64,000 nt of DNA, taken from NCBI RefSeq assembly GCF_003259435.1, contig NZ_QLMA01000002.1:310001-374000 (forward strand). The letters are read 5' to 3'. The notes beneath the pieces were generated by a model. It saw only the letters and a list, made by a program, of their open reading frames with translations, was not told the origin of the DNA and made no database searches. Source of the DNA: Chitinophaga dinghuensis (GTDB lineage Bacteria; Bacteroidota; Bacteroidia; Chitinophagales; Chitinophagaceae). Made by a program: the position numbers and the translations under genes. How positions within the stretch are numbered: position 1 is the stretch's first letter; the number at the start of each line of letters is the position of its first letter. Positions 17,812 through 27,045 of this stretch are shown here, one piece after another.

Positions 17812-18804
17812 TTACTTTTTCAGAAATTCCAGTAAGGGTTTAATAAACTGCGTATAGGCTTCAATGTGAGGTAGATGTCCCACGCCATCAATGGGGACCA
17901 ATTGGGCGTTGGGTATGCGTCTGGCAGCATTGCGTCCCAGTTCAGGGTAGTTGCCCATTGTTTTTCTTACTTCTTCAGATACGCTTGCTTTTCCCAGGGC
18001 TGTTCTGTCGCGTTGCCCTATAATCAATAATGTAGGAACCCGTATCTGTTCAAATTCATAACATACTGGTTGTGTGAAGATCATATCGTAGGTGAGTGCT
18101 GCGTTCCAGGCTACTTTGGGATAGTCGGGGCTGGATGTCCAGCTGGCAAGGAGTGCGGCCCATTTATCGTATTCTGGTGTCCATTTGCCGGCGTAATAGC
18201 TGTCCATCTGGTATTGTTTGATGGTTTGATAGGTTTGTTGGAGTTCTCCTTTATACCACTGATCTATTGACTGATAGGGCACTTTCAGCTTCCAGTCTTC
18301 CAATCCGATCGGATTTTCCAGTATTAGTTTTTCTGTAACATGGGGATACATGAGCGCGAATCTAACAGCGAGCATGCCGCCCATAGAATGGCCCAGTACA
18401 GCCAGTTTGGAGATACCGAGGGTATCGAGTAATGTTTTTGTATTCAGTGCCAGTTGTTGAAAAGTGAACTGGAAGTGTTCTGGTTTGGAGGATTTTCCGA
18501 ATCCTATTTGATCTGGAATGATGACGCGATAGCCTTTATTGCTGAGGTCGGTGGCTGTTTGAGCCCAGTAGGCGCCGCAAAAATTTTTTCCATGAAGCAG
18601 CATTATTGTTTTGCCATTGGGATGGGAGGGATGAACATCCATATAGGCCATTCGGAGGGTTTGTTGCTGTATCTGCAGGCGGAGAAACTTAACGGGGAAT
18701 GGGTACTCATAGCCTGATAGCATGGCATCCTGAGCAGGGATACTTTGGGCATTTGCTATGTTATATAATAATAACAGCAGGAGGGAGCAAATATAGTTTC
18801 TCAT
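17812..18804 (-). CDS. Exported alpha/beta hydrolase
   Basis: 330 aa with signal peptide ending IANAQ (mature Gln). Alpha/beta hydrolase fold: oxyanion region LLHGKNFCGAYW, nucleophile elbow GHSMGG, acid in IIGQRDRTALG, catalytic His in GVGHLPH. It resembles secreted proline iminopeptidase or lipase-type hydrolases; the substrate cannot be inferred. It is probably periplasmic. Its stop codon directly abuts the stop of the patatin gene on the other strand. Confidence 0.9.
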   Translation of the reverse strand: MRNYICSLLLLLLYNIANAQSIPAQDAMLSGYEYPFPVKFLRLQIQQQTLRMAYMDVHPSHPNGKTIMLLHGKNFCGAYWAQTATDLSNKGYRVIIPDQIGFGKSSKPEHFQFTFQQLALNTKTLLDTLGISKLAVLGHSMGGMLAVRFALMYPHVTEKLILENPIGLEDWKLKVPYQSIDQWYKGELQQTYQTIKQYQMDSYYAGKWTPEYDKWAALLASWTSSPDYPKVAWNAALTYDMIFTQPVCYEFEQIRVPTLLIIGQRDRTALGKASVSEEVRKTMGNYPELGRNAARRIPNAQLVPIDGVGHLPHIEAYTQFIKPLLEFLKK

Positions 18805-18944
18805 CAGGAAAGGTTTATAATAAAGTTATCCCTTTTTTATAAGAATACGTTACTATTATTTACGTATAAACAGATGTATATCAGCGTATTGTGAGCCTAT
18901 TTCCCGACATGACCAAATGATTACATTTATTTAAAGCTGGAGGA

Positions 18945-18974
18945 TTTCATTCTCGTCAGGTTTTCGTACCTTTG
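18945..18974 (+). promoter_or_regulatory. Probable typA promoter
   Basis: TTTC (18945-18948), an 18-nt spacer and TACCTTTG (18967-18974) match the Bacteroidota TTTG/TAnnTTTG pattern with one mismatch in the -33 box. The start codon is 64 nt downstream. Confidence 0.5.
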
Positions 18975-19038
18975 CGCCTTCTTTTTGTAGCTATTAGCGT
19001 AAAATTTGTTAATGGCTGATAGCTAAAGACATAAGTAT

Positions 19039-20847
19039 ATGAATATTCGTAATATCGCTATTATTGCACACGTAGACCACGGTAAGACTACCCTGGTGGA
19101 CAAAATCCTTCATCATACGAACGTATTTCGTGAGAACCAGGAATCCGGTGAGTTGATCATGGACAGTAACGATCTCGAAAGAGAGCGTGGTATCACTATC
19201 TTCAGTAAGAATGCTTCTGTTGAGTATAAGGGTACAAAGATTAATGTGATCGATACTCCGGGCCACGCCGACTTTGGTGGTGAGGTAGAGCGCGTATTGA
19301 AAATGGCTGATGGTGTTATCCTGTTGGTGGATGCCTTCGAAGGACCTATGCCACAGACTCGTTTCGTACTGCAGAAAGCATTACAGCTGAATCTGAAACC
19401 AATTGTTGTTATCAACAAGGTGGATAAGGCTAACTGCCGCCCTGATGAGGTGCATGATGCGGTATTTGAATTGTTCTTCAACCTGGATGCAACTGAAGAG
19501 CAGCTGAACTTCCCAACCTTCTATGGTTCTGGTAAGAATGGCTGGTTCAACAGTTCTTTAACTCCATCTGAAGATATCACTCCATTGATGGATGGTATTC
19601 TCCAGTATGTTCCGGAACCTAAAGTAAAAGAAGGTAACCTGCAGCTGCAGATTACTTCTCTGGATTACTCTTCTTTCCTGGGTCGTATTGCTGTGGGTAA
19701 AGTAACTCGTGGTTCTATTCAGGAAAACCAGTGGGTGAATCTGATGCAGGCGGATGGTACTGTGAAAAAACAGAAAGTTCGTGAGCTGTACATTTTCGAA
19801 GCACTGGGTAAGAGAAAAGTAACTGAAGTAGTAGCTGGTGATATTTGTGCGGTAGTAGGTATTGAAGGTTTCAACATTGGCGACACCATTGCTGACGGTG
19901 AAGAACCAGAAGCACTGCCAGTTATCAGTGTAGATGAGCCTACAATGAACATGTTGTTCGGTATTAACAACTCTCCATTCTTTGGTAAAGATGGTAAGTT
20001 TGTTACCAGCCGTCACCTGCGTGATCGTCTGATTAAAGAAACAGAGAAAAACCTGGCGCTGCGCGTTATTGATTCTGACAATGCGGATAGCTTCCTGGTA
20101 TATGGTCGTGGTATCCTGCACTTAGGCGTATTGATCGAGACCATGCGTCGTGAAGGTTATGAGTTGACAGTAGGTCAGCCACAGGTTATCGTTAAGAACA
20201 TTGACGGTAAGAAATGTGAACCATATGAGATCCTGGTGGTAGACGTTCCTCAGGAATCTGCAAGTAAAGTAATTGACCTGGTAACTCGTCGTAAAGGTGA
20301 GATGCTGATCATGGAAACAAAAGGTGAAATGCAACACCTGGAGTTTGAAATTCCTTCCCGTGGTCTGATCGGTCTGCGTACGCAGATGCTGACAGCTACT
20401 GCTGGTGAAGCAGTAATGGCACACCGTTTCAGCGAATATAAATCTTGGAAAGGAGCTATCCCTGGCCGTAACAACGGTGTACTGATTGCTAAAGAAGCAG
20501 GTACTACTACTGGTTACTCTCTGGATAAACTGCAGGATCGTGGTTTCTTCTTCGTAGATCCAGGAGAAGAAGTGTACAAGGGTATGATCATCGGTGAGAA
20601 CAACAAACCTGGTGACCTGGTAGTAAACGCGAATGAAGGTAAGAAACTGACCAACATGCGTGCGAGCGGAAGTGATGCTGCTACCAACATTGCTCCTAAA
20701 ACCCTGATGACACTGGAAGAATGCATGGAGTACATCCAGCATGACGAGTGTATCGAGGTTACACCTAACTACATCCGTATGCGTAAAACCATCCTGGATG
20801 AGGAAGAGCGTAAGAAATATGCAAAGAGCATCAAAGCTGAAGCATAA
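19039..20847 (+). CDS. typA: Ribosome-associated translational GTPase TypA/BipA
   Basis: 602 aa, full length for TypA/BipA, an EF-G-like GTPase that binds the ribosome and aids 50S assembly and stress or cold adaptation. G motifs: AHVDHGKT (10-17), ERERGITI (48-54 region), DTPGH (72-76), NKVD (126-129). Domain II, EF-G-like domains III and V and the TypA-specific C-terminal domain (PGRNNGVLIA...; ANEGKKLTNMRASGSD) follow. It is monocistronic, with its own promoter and terminator. Confidence 0.97.
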   Translation: MNIRNIAIIAHVDHGKTTLVDKILHHTNVFRENQESGELIMDSNDLERERGITIFSKNASVEYKGTKINVIDTPGHADFGGEVERVLKMADGVILLVDAFEGPMPQTRFVLQKALQLNLKPIVVINKVDKANCRPDEVHDAVFELFFNLDATEEQLNFPTFYGSGKNGWFNSSLTPSEDITPLMDGILQYVPEPKVKEGNLQLQITSLDYSSFLGRIAVGKVTRGSIQENQWVNLMQADGTVKKQKVRELYIFEALGKRKVTEVVAGDICAVVGIEGFNIGDTIADGEEPEALPVISVDEPTMNMLFGINNSPFFGKDGKFVTSRHLRDRLIKETEKNLALRVIDSDNADSFLVYGRGILHLGVLIETMRREGYELTVGQPQVIVKNIDGKKCEPYEILVVDVPQESASKVIDLVTRRKGEMLIMETKGEMQHLEFEIPSRGLIGLRTQMLTATAGEAVMAHRFSEYKSWKGAIPGRNNGVLIAKEAGTTTGYSLDKLQDRGFFFVDPGEEVYKGMIIGENNKPGDLVVNANEGKKLTNMRASGSDAATNIAPKTLMTLEECMEYIQHDECIEVTPNYIRMRKTILDEEERKKYAKSIKAEA

Positions 20848-20867
20848 TCAGTAGATGTTTAAGATAT

Positions 20868-20902
20868 AAACCGGTGGAGATTATTTCTTCACCGGTTTTT
20901 TT
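20868..20902 (+). terminator. Terminator after typA
   Basis: AAACCGGTG (20868-20876) pairs with CACCGGTTT (20890-20898) and is followed by a T run. Confidence 0.9.
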
Positions 20903-20913
20903 ATGCGGGTGGT

Positions 20914-21480
20914 TTCACGCAAAGGCGCAAAGAAGCAAAGGCCGCAAAGTTGAGTTGTTGCTTATTTTGTTGTTAGATAATTGATAGATAACAATAACAG
21001 TTGATAATGTTCTGTAACCGCTGGAGTTAATGATAGTATTATGTTGATTTAAATACTACGGTATATATTCTTACTTCAGGATAATTTGATCAGTGGAATA
21101 GTAGCCATGGTATTTATTGCGGGCTTATTAAACAACAAAACATAATCCTTTGCCTCTTTGCGCCTTTGCGAGAAACCCCTTCGCACTCTATCCATTCACG
21201 CAAAGGCGCAAAGAAGCAAAGGCCGCAAAGTTGAGTTGTTGCTTATTTTGTTGTTAGATAATTGATAGATAACAATAACAGTTGATAATGTTCTGTAACC
21301 GCTGGAGTTAATGATAGTATTATGTTGATTTAAATGCTATTGGATATTCTTACTTCAGGATAATTTGATCAGTGGAATAGTAGCCATGGTATTTATTGCG
21401 GGCTTATTAAACAACAAAACATAATCCTTTGCCTCTTTGCGCCTTTGCGAGAAACCCCTTCGCACTCTATCCATTCACGC
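20914..21480. repeat. Two tandem copies of a ~280-bp intergenic repeat with inverted ends
   Basis: Copy 1 starts at TTCACGC 20914 and copy 2 at 21195 (period 281); the same heptamer recurs at 21474 (period 279). The copies differ only at a short stretch after TTGATTTAAAT and are otherwise nearly identical. Each unit begins with CGCAAAGGCGCAAAGAAGC and ends with the near-exact inverse (CTTTGCGCCTTTGCG), so each is bounded by ~22-bp inverted repeats with one mismatch. No open reading frame of note is inside. Confidence 0.9.
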
Positions 21481-21487
21481 ATATACG

Positions 21488-21729
21488 CAAAAAAAATCCC
21501 CGCCCAGGAAAAGGCAGGGATGTGCATACTAACCCAATGCTTACTAAAACTAAAACGATCTTTATAATCTCTTACCGATAGATAGATTGTCTGATATACC
21601 TTTTTGGGGTCATAGGATGGGGGAGGAATGGTATATCAGACAATTTGTTTTCACGGTTCATTGTTCTGCTGTACAATGAGCTGTTACACAATGTATAAAG
21701 TGTGCAACGATGAAAATCTATCGAATAGG
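21488..21729 (-). ncRNA. Candidate small RNA or micro-ORF transcript downstream of recA
   Basis: On the minus strand ATTG (21761-21764), a 17-nt spacer and GATATTTG (21736-21743) resemble a Bacteroidota promoter, predicting a start near 21729. The stretch ends in a strong terminator: ATCCCTGCC pairs with GGCGGGGAT (one G-U pair), followed by eight T (21488-21522). Inside is a perfect 15-bp inverted repeat, 21586-21600 with 21630-21644, 29-nt loop. A 29-codon frame (MNRENKLSD..., 21661 to 21572) crosses the hairpin; I consider RNA function more likely than coding. No known RNA family is recognised. Confidence 0.45.
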
Positions 21730-21846
21730 ATCTATCAAATATCTTTATCTTTTTAACAGACAATAACATCCCATTCTGCAAATGCAGTTTGCTTTGTTAT
21801 TGTATATTAAAGGAATGATTTCTTTGTTGTTGCTGTTATCGATGGA

Positions 21847-22860
21847 TTAAGCTTCTGCAGCCTGTTGTTCGGCCAGTTTAGCTTTGATTTTACCTTCGAT
21901 TTCAGCAGCCAGTTCAGGATTATCCAAGAGCAGTTGTTTTACTGCATCACGACCCTGACCAAGCTTGTTGCTTTCATAGCTGAACCAGCTACCACTTTTC
22001 TGAACGATACCATATTCTACGCCCATATCAATGATTTCCCCGGTTTTGGAGATACCATGACCATAGATGATATCGAATTCAGCCTGACGGAATGGAGGAG
22101 CTACTTTATTTTTCACCACCTTCACTTTTACACGGTTACCAATCGCTTCATCACCATCTTTAATCTGACTCATACGGCGGATATCCAGTCGTACAGAAGC
22201 ATAGAACTTCAGTGCGTTACCACCCGTTGTTGTTTCCGGATTACCAAACATAACACCTATCTTTTCACGTAACTGGTTAATGAATATGCAGCAGCAGTTG
22301 GTTTTAGCGATAGTAGCAGTCAGTTTACGCAGTGCCTGTGACATCAGACGAGCCTGCAGACCCATTTTGCTTTCTCCCATTTCACCTTCCAACTCACCTT
22401 TAGGAACCAGCGCAGCAACAGAGTCAATTACCACTACATCCACCGCACCGGAAAGAATCAGACGATCCGCAATCTCCAACGCCTGCTCACCATGGTCTGG
22501 CTGGGAAATCAACAACGCATCCACATCTACTCCTAATCTTCTTGCATAGCTGCTGTCAAAAGCATGCTCCGCATCTATAATGGCACAAATGCCACCTTTT
22601 TTCTGCGCTTCCGCAATTGTATGTATAGCAACAGTGGTTTTACCAGAAGACTCCGGACCATATATCTCTATAATCCTTCCTTTAGGAAATCCACTGATAC
22701 CCAGTGCGATATCTAAGCCCAAAGAACCAGAAGAAATTACTTCCATCGGTGCTTCTGCTTTTTCTCCCATCATCATCACAGATCCCTTACCGAAATCCTT
22801 CTCAATCTTATCCATTGTGAGGCGGAGCGCCTTCAATTTTTCTGCATTGGCTGTAGACAT
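21847..22860 (-). CDS. recA: Recombinase RecA
   Basis: 337 aa, usual length. Forms filaments on single-stranded DNA for homologous recombination and triggers SOS responses. Walker [10 protein letters not shown] lies at residues 68-76, Walker B-type [10 protein letters not shown] and the L2-region [20 protein letters not shown] follow, and the C-terminus is acidic/Ala-rich. It is monocistronic with a near-consensus promoter and an inverted repeat over the -33 box. No terminator lies directly after it; the candidate small-RNA region follows. Confidence 0.99.
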   Translation of the reverse strand: MSTANAEKLKALRLTMDKIEKDFGKGSVMMMGEKAEAPMEVISSGSLGLDIALGISGFPKGRIIEIYGPESSGKTTVAIHTIAEAQKKGGICAIIDAEHAFDSSYARRLGVDVDALLISQPDHGEQALEIADRLILSGAVDVVVIDSVAALVPKGELEGEMGESKMGLQARLMSQALRKLTATIAKTNCCCIFINQLREKIGVMFGNPETTTGGNALKFYASVRLDIRRMSQIKDGDEAIGNRVKVKVVKNKVAPPFRQAEFDIIYGHGISKTGEIIDMGVEYGIVQKSGSWFSYESNKLGQGRDAVKQLLLDNPELAAEIEGKIKAKLAEQQAAEA

Positions 22861-22876
22861 ATAAGTAGCTTTTTTA

Positions 22877-22905
22877 CAAATTTAAATGATAAGCAGATCA
22901 TCAAA
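22877..22905 (-). promoter_or_regulatory. recA promoter with overlapping palindrome
   Basis: The minus strand reads TTTG (22905-22902), 17 nt, TAAATTTG (22884-22877), a near-perfect Bacteroidota promoter giving a leader of about 10 nt. An inverted repeat, AGCAGA...TCTGCT (arms about 19-25 nt apart outer to outer), covers the -33 box and could be a repressor operator. Confidence 0.7.
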
Positions 22906-23410
22906 TCTGGTCTGCTAAATTAAAACCTATTTTTTAATTTTCCTAAATTTTTTAGCATTTTATTTTAGTTGCTAAAAAAAGTAGTAAGTCGCTCTTGCTT
23001 TTAATGGGCATCTCCCAACGACATAACAAAGATCATATTTCAATACGCATTGAATGTGCGCAATGAAAAAATCCGCTCAAAAAAATATAAAAAAGAAAAA
23101 AATGGGAAAGTATCGGGGGTAATTTAAAACGCAATATCCTGAATGAGAATAATACCGCTTTTTTAAAAAGCGTAGTTCTACGCTTGAATGAGAATGGAAA
23201 AATCTGGATTTTTGTAATGTCAAGTTTAGTTGTTGATGTTAAACCCCTCTGTTTGTTAGTTGTTTGTTAGCCTGCCCCCACGGCCTTACATCCAACGTTA
23301 CCGACGTTTGTAAGTCGGCAGTACAGGTTAGTCCCCAAAAAAACTTTCTGCGCTATTCTAATTTCTCTACTCTATTTCCTTGTTCCTGATTGTTGAAAAA
23401 CAAATCAGAA
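22906..23410. other. Intergenic region with several palindromes, no gene found
   Basis: About 500 bp upstream of recA without a convincing frame on either strand. It holds an AT-rich inverted repeat (TTTTTTAGCA 22948-22957, TGCTAAAAAA 22970-22979), the palindrome AAGCGTAG-TT-CTACGCTT (23168-23185) flanked by direct repeats TGAATGAGAAT (23140-23150 and 23185-23195), and a pair of TGTTTGTTAG repeats near 23250. It looks regulatory or like decayed sequence. Confidence 0.5.
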
Positions 23411-23448
23411 GCAGGGATTTAGAGGTTTTATTCCCCCTCAATCCCTGC
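23411..23448 (-). terminator. Terminator-like hairpin after PAP2-like gene
   Basis: GCAGGGATT (23411-23419) pairs with AATCCCTGC (23440-23448). On the minus strand the hairpin follows the gene's stop by 8 nt; a T-rich tail comes only after about 10 nt. Confidence 0.55.
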
Positions 23449-23456
23449 CAATATTA

Positions 23457-24155
23457 TTACTTTACCAACATCCAGCAAGAAGCCAGCTGCGTTAAAATAC
23501 CAATGCCAAAACCAAGATATATCTCCGCCGGCGTATGCGCCTTCAACATCATCCGGCATGTACCTACCAGCCCGGCAATGAAAAACGTTATCACCAAAGG
23601 AATCGATACATTCATATGCATTCCCCACATCAACGACACTAAGAACCCAATCACGCCTCCCCAGCCAGTAGCATGCATACTGGTTTTCCAAAAACTATTC
23701 GTTACAAACGATATCGATATCGCCAGGAAAATCCCCAGGAAAAAAGCCGTATAAAATTTAGGCGCAGCCCCCTCTTCCATAAAGGCATAAAATGCCCAGA
23801 AATAATATATAATAATAGCAACATACGGGATAATCCTGTCTCGTTGCGTATTCAGATAAATAGAAGAGATAAATCCCAGCGCTTTCGCCAATAAGACCGT
23901 CAGTAACGGAAAAAACAGGCTGATAAGTACCACCCGGAAATACAACATGTCAAACGCAAAACGTTTACTTGCTGCCTTAAATGCAGTGAAATACTCAGGA
24001 AGAGATTGCAAAACTAAAAAAGTCACCAACGTAGGAATAAACAGCGGATGCGTAAGGTAGGAGACTACCTGTGCAAATGCACGGGCGCCCTTCGAAAATT
24101 CCGGCATCGGCTCATGATTACTCTTGTAGTATGGTAATGCGTCTTGTTGCATCAT
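23457..24155 (-). CDS. PAP2-like integral membrane protein
   Basis: 232 aa with six or so hydrophobic helices. The segment TSMHATGWGGVIGF and the later RMMLKAHTPAEIYLGFGIG match the degenerate end of the PAP2 phosphatase motif (SxH...RxxxxxHxxxE) seen in Bacteroidota membrane proteins. The first lysine/arginine motif (KxxxxxxRP) is replaced by a TQRDRIIPY-like segment, so catalysis is uncertain. If active it would dephosphorylate lipid phosphates. It starts 2 bp after the rpoN stop, so it is probably co-expressed with rpoN. Confidence 0.75.
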   Translation of the reverse strand: MMQQDALPYYKSNHEPMPEFSKGARAFAQVVSYLTHPLFIPTLVTFLVLQSLPEYFTAFKAASKRFAFDMLYFRVVLISLFFPLLTVLLAKALGFISSIYLNTQRDRIIPYVAIIIYYFWAFYAFMEEGAAPKFYTAFFLGIFLAISISFVTNSFWKTSMHATGWGGVIGFLVSLMWGMHMNVSIPLVITFFIAGLVGTCRMMLKAHTPAEIYLGFGIGILTQLASCWMLVK

Positions 24156-24157
24156 GC

Positions 24158-25642
24158 TTATAATTCTTTTCTTAATCGGGCCACAGGTATGTTCAGTTGC
24201 TCCCTGTATTTAGCCACAGTTCTTCTGGCAATATTATATCCCTTGTCCTGCAGCATCTTCGTTAAATGCTCATCACTCAAAGGCTTCCGCTTATTCTCCG
24301 CTTCAATCAAATCAGAAAGAATCTTTTTCACCTCTCTCGTACTTACTTCTTCACCACTGTCGGTAGACAATGACTCAGAGAAGAAAAATTTCAATTTGAA
24401 AGTACCGAATTCTGTCTGTACATATTTACTGTTGGCCACACGACTCACCGTAGAAATATCCAATCCGGTACGATCCGCTATGTCCTTCAGAATCATAGGT
24501 TTCATCGTTGTTTCATCACCGGTCAGGAAAAATTCCCGCTGATAATCCATGATGGATTCCATCGTAGATAACAACGTATGCTGACGTTGCTTGATCGCGT
24601 CAATAAACCACTTGGCAGCGTCAATCTTTTGCTTGATAAACAAAACAGCTTCTTTCTGACGCTTGTCTTTCTTATCCCCACGATCATACTCTTTCAACAT
24701 CTCCCTATATCCACCAGATATACGAAGATCCGGCGCATTGCGGGAATTCAATGTCAGTTCCAGCTTGCCGCTGTTATTCAGAATGAAAAAGTCGGGCAAC
24801 ACATAGCTTTCAGCCTTGTTCAAAGTGGCATAATTGCCTCCTGGCTTAGGATTCAGCCGAATGATCTGATTGATGGACTCTTTCAGGCCCTCATCAGATA
24901 AACCCAACGCTTTCTGTATTTTCTCGTAATGCTTCTTAGTAAACTCGTCGAAGTAATTTTCCAGGATCTGATAAGCCGTACGCACACCAATATCATCCTG
25001 TGGCTTGCGCTTCAATTGCAACAACAGACATTCTTTCAAATCGCCGCAACATACGCCCGGAGGATCAAACTCCTGTATTCTTTTGATGAGCTCTTTGATT
25101 TCTGCTTCATCAGTGGAAACATTTTGGGAGAAGGAAAGGTCATCTACGATGGCACTCACTTCCCTGCGTAAATACCCGTCATCATCAATACTACCAATGA
25201 TTTGCTCTGCAATGGCATTCTGACGATCGTCCAGCTCCAACATACCGAGCTGACTGAGTAAATGTTCATGGAATGACGTTTCTACCCGAACCGGAATGGT
25301 TTTATTACTTTCATCCGGATCTGGATAGTTATCATCCCGTAATTTATAATCGGCCACATCATCATCTCCATCACTCACATATTCTGAGATATCGATGTTA
25401 TCATAATCAGTCTCGCTTCCATCTGGTTCAAATTCATCATCATCCCCACCTTCAAACTCGTCCTGTTCATTGAACTCATCTTCATGGGCTTCTTCACCAT
25501 ATTCCAGGGCCGGGTTCTCCTCCAGTTCTTCCTTGATTCTTTCTTCCAGATTGACAGTAGGTACCTGCAACAGCTTCATTAACTGAATCTGCTGTGGCGA
25601 TAGCTTCTGTAATAACTTTTGTTGTTGTGTCTGTTTTAACAT
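24158..25642 (-). CDS. rpoN: RNA polymerase sigma-54 factor
   Basis: 494 aa. The Gln-rich activator-interacting region is residues 1-50 (LKQTQQQKLLQKLSPQQIQLMKLLQ core), followed by a long acidic spacer (D/E-rich, about 55-110), the core-binding domain, the HTH domain and the RpoN box ARRTVAKYR at 472-480 recognising the -24 element. It directs transcription from -24/-12 promoters with AAA+ activators, none of which is in this window. It lies 56 bp after rnhB and 2 bp before the PAP2-like gene. Confidence 0.98.
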   Translation of the reverse strand: MLKQTQQQKLLQKLSPQQIQLMKLLQVPTVNLEERIKEELEENPALEYGEEAHEDEFNEQDEFEGGDDDEFEPDGSETDYDNIDISEYVSDGDDDVADYKLRDDNYPDPDESNKTIPVRVETSFHEHLLSQLGMLELDDRQNAIAEQIIGSIDDDGYLRREVSAIVDDLSFSQNVSTDEAEIKELIKRIQEFDPPGVCCGDLKECLLLQLKRKPQDDIGVRTAYQILENYFDEFTKKHYEKIQKALGLSDEGLKESINQIIRLNPKPGGNYATLNKAESYVLPDFFILNNSGKLELTLNSRNAPDLRISGGYREMLKEYDRGDKKDKRQKEAVLFIKQKIDAAKWFIDAIKQRQHTLLSTMESIMDYQREFFLTGDETTMKPMILKDIADRTGLDISTVSRVANSKYVQTEFGTFKLKFFFSESLSTDSGEEVSTREVKKILSDLIEAENKRKPLSDEHLTKMLQDKGYNIARRTVAKYREQLNIPVARLRKEL

Positions 25643-25698
25643 ATCTCAGCCCAATCAGTTTTTAAGTGATTGGTAATTGTATAAATTTTAAAATTGGC

Positions 25699-26319
25699 CT
25701 ACTCAAGGCTCCCCTCGAAATCCAGCTCTAATTCCAGCTGATCGGGCAACAGACGGAAAGATTTACGATGGTAAGGCGTTTCTCCGAATGCTTTAATGGC
25801 ATCGCGGTGAACCTTAGTACCGTAACCCATATTGGTATTCCAACCGTAGTGAGGATGAGCAGCATGCAATTGTTGCATATATTCATCCCGGTAGGTTTTT
25901 GCCAGTACAGATGCCGCCGCAATAGAGGCGTAAAGTCCATCGCCCTGTACAATGCAGGAATGCGGAACTTCTTTGTACGGTGTAAACCGATTGCCATCCA
26001 CAAGGATGTACTCCGGTTGTTGGCTCAATTGCTCCAAAGCCAGATGCATGGCCTTAAAGGACGCTTTCAGGATATTTATTTTGTCTATCTCCTCATTATC
26101 CACACTGGCAACTGCATAGCAAATCGCTTTTTTCTCAATCACCTTCCGCAACTTATCCCTGTCAGATGCTTTCATCTGCTTAGAATCATTCAACAGCGGA
26201 TGCTTGAATTTTGCCGGTAAAATAACCGCTGCCGCGAACACCGGGCCCGCTAAGCACCCACGTCCGGCTTCATCGCAGCCGGCTTCCAATAATAAATCCT
26301 GATATCGAGTTAGTAGCAA
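25699..26319 (-). CDS. rnhB: Ribonuclease HII
   Basis: 206 aa. Cleaves RNA in RNA-DNA hybrids and single ribonucleotides in DNA. Catalytic motif CDEAGRG has D16-E17, then the conserved VDGNRF and AKTYRDEYM with later acids. The start must be TTG at 26319: a stop codon lies one codon further upstream in frame and no earlier Met precedes the catalytic motif. It heads the rnhB-rpoN-PAP2 cluster. Confidence 0.96.
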   Translation of the reverse strand: MLLTRYQDLLLEAGCDEAGRGCLAGPVFAAAVILPAKFKHPLLNDSKQMKASDRDKLRKVIEKKAICYAVASVDNEEIDKINILKASFKAMHLALEQLSQQPEYILVDGNRFTPYKEVPHSCIVQGDGLYASIAAASVLAKTYRDEYMQQLHAAHPHYGWNTNMGYGTKVHRDAIKAFGETPYHRKSFRLLPDQLELELDFEGSLE

Positions 26320-26379
26320 AGTTCAGTCTGTTAATCAGGGTAAAATTACATGAATAATCAACAAGGAACAAGCTCAGTC

Positions 26380-26817
26380 CTAGTCCTTCTTAAACAGGTC
26401 TTTGAAATCACGTTTGAAATCATCCCACAATCTTTCCGACTTCTTCGCTACTACATCTGCGGCCTTTTTAGTACTATCCCATTTATCCGCCGATGCCGCC
26501 TTCACTTCATCAATCTCTTTTTGCATCTGTAATTTCAAATCTTCCAGTTTGCGGGAGGCTTCCTTACTTTTCTTGTCACCCTTTTTCTTTAACTCTTCCG
26601 TCGCTTTATTGATCTGCGCAATCCTTGAATTTAACGTATCTATCGTCTGATCCTTTTGCTGCTGGAGATAATCTCCTGCATTACTGGCAGCCGATTTCAA
26701 CTGCTGGCCAGCTTCCTGAAGATTCGCCTTGATGGAATCGCCAGAGTTCTTGGTTTCAGGGGCCGACTGACATGCGGCCATTGCTGCCATTCCTAATACG
26801 AAGATTAAATTTTTCAT
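26380..26817 (-). CDS. Coiled-coil lipoprotein
   Basis: 145 aa. Lipobox AMAAC gives Cys16. The mature part is almost entirely charged helix (Lys/Glu/Asp/Gln heptads: LQEAGQQLKSAASNAG; LNSRIAQINKATEELKKKG; LEDLKLQMQKEIDEV), with a basic C-terminal KRDFKDLFKKD. It is likely an envelope lipoprotein of elongated shape. No family is recognised. It lies 60 bp before rnhB on the same strand. Confidence 0.78.
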   Translation of the reverse strand: MKNLIFVLGMAAMAACQSAPETKNSGDSIKANLQEAGQQLKSAASNAGDYLQQQKDQTIDTLNSRIAQINKATEELKKKGDKKSKEASRKLEDLKLQMQKEIDEVKAASADKWDSTKKAADVVAKKSERLWDDFKRDFKDLFKKD

Positions 26818-27045
26818 ATACTACAGGTTTTTAAGATGATTCCTGATGCACAGGGCTGAAAAAGCTGGCATGGCCATTTGAAGCTCCCATTATCAAAACA
26901 TATTCCAGTTTTTCTTTCCGCCTACATTATACATAATTTAAATTAATACATGATAACTGAAAACTGCCTGCCGTGTCACTTCAAATTCACTGTTAGCGAA
27001 AAAAGTCCTAGGTTTGAGGGTCTTAAAAATAAATCTGCAAAAACT

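Noticed and set aside
15583..18804. Patatin and alpha/beta hydrolase as one lipid-degrading operon
   Set aside because: They are convergent on opposite strands, so they cannot be co-transcribed.
20914..21480. CRISPR-like array
   Set aside because: Only two units, ~280 bp each, nearly identical throughout; no short repeats with unique spacers and no cas genes.
21572..21781. 69-aa frame after recA as a protein gene
   Set aside because: It covers the putative promoter and the 15-bp hairpin and has no domain-like composition; the shorter 29-codon version is only noted within the RNA candidate.
23380..23754. Plus-strand 124-aa frame opposite the PAP2-like gene
   Set aside because: It crosses the gene's terminator and coding strand with no family-like sequence; a shadow frame.
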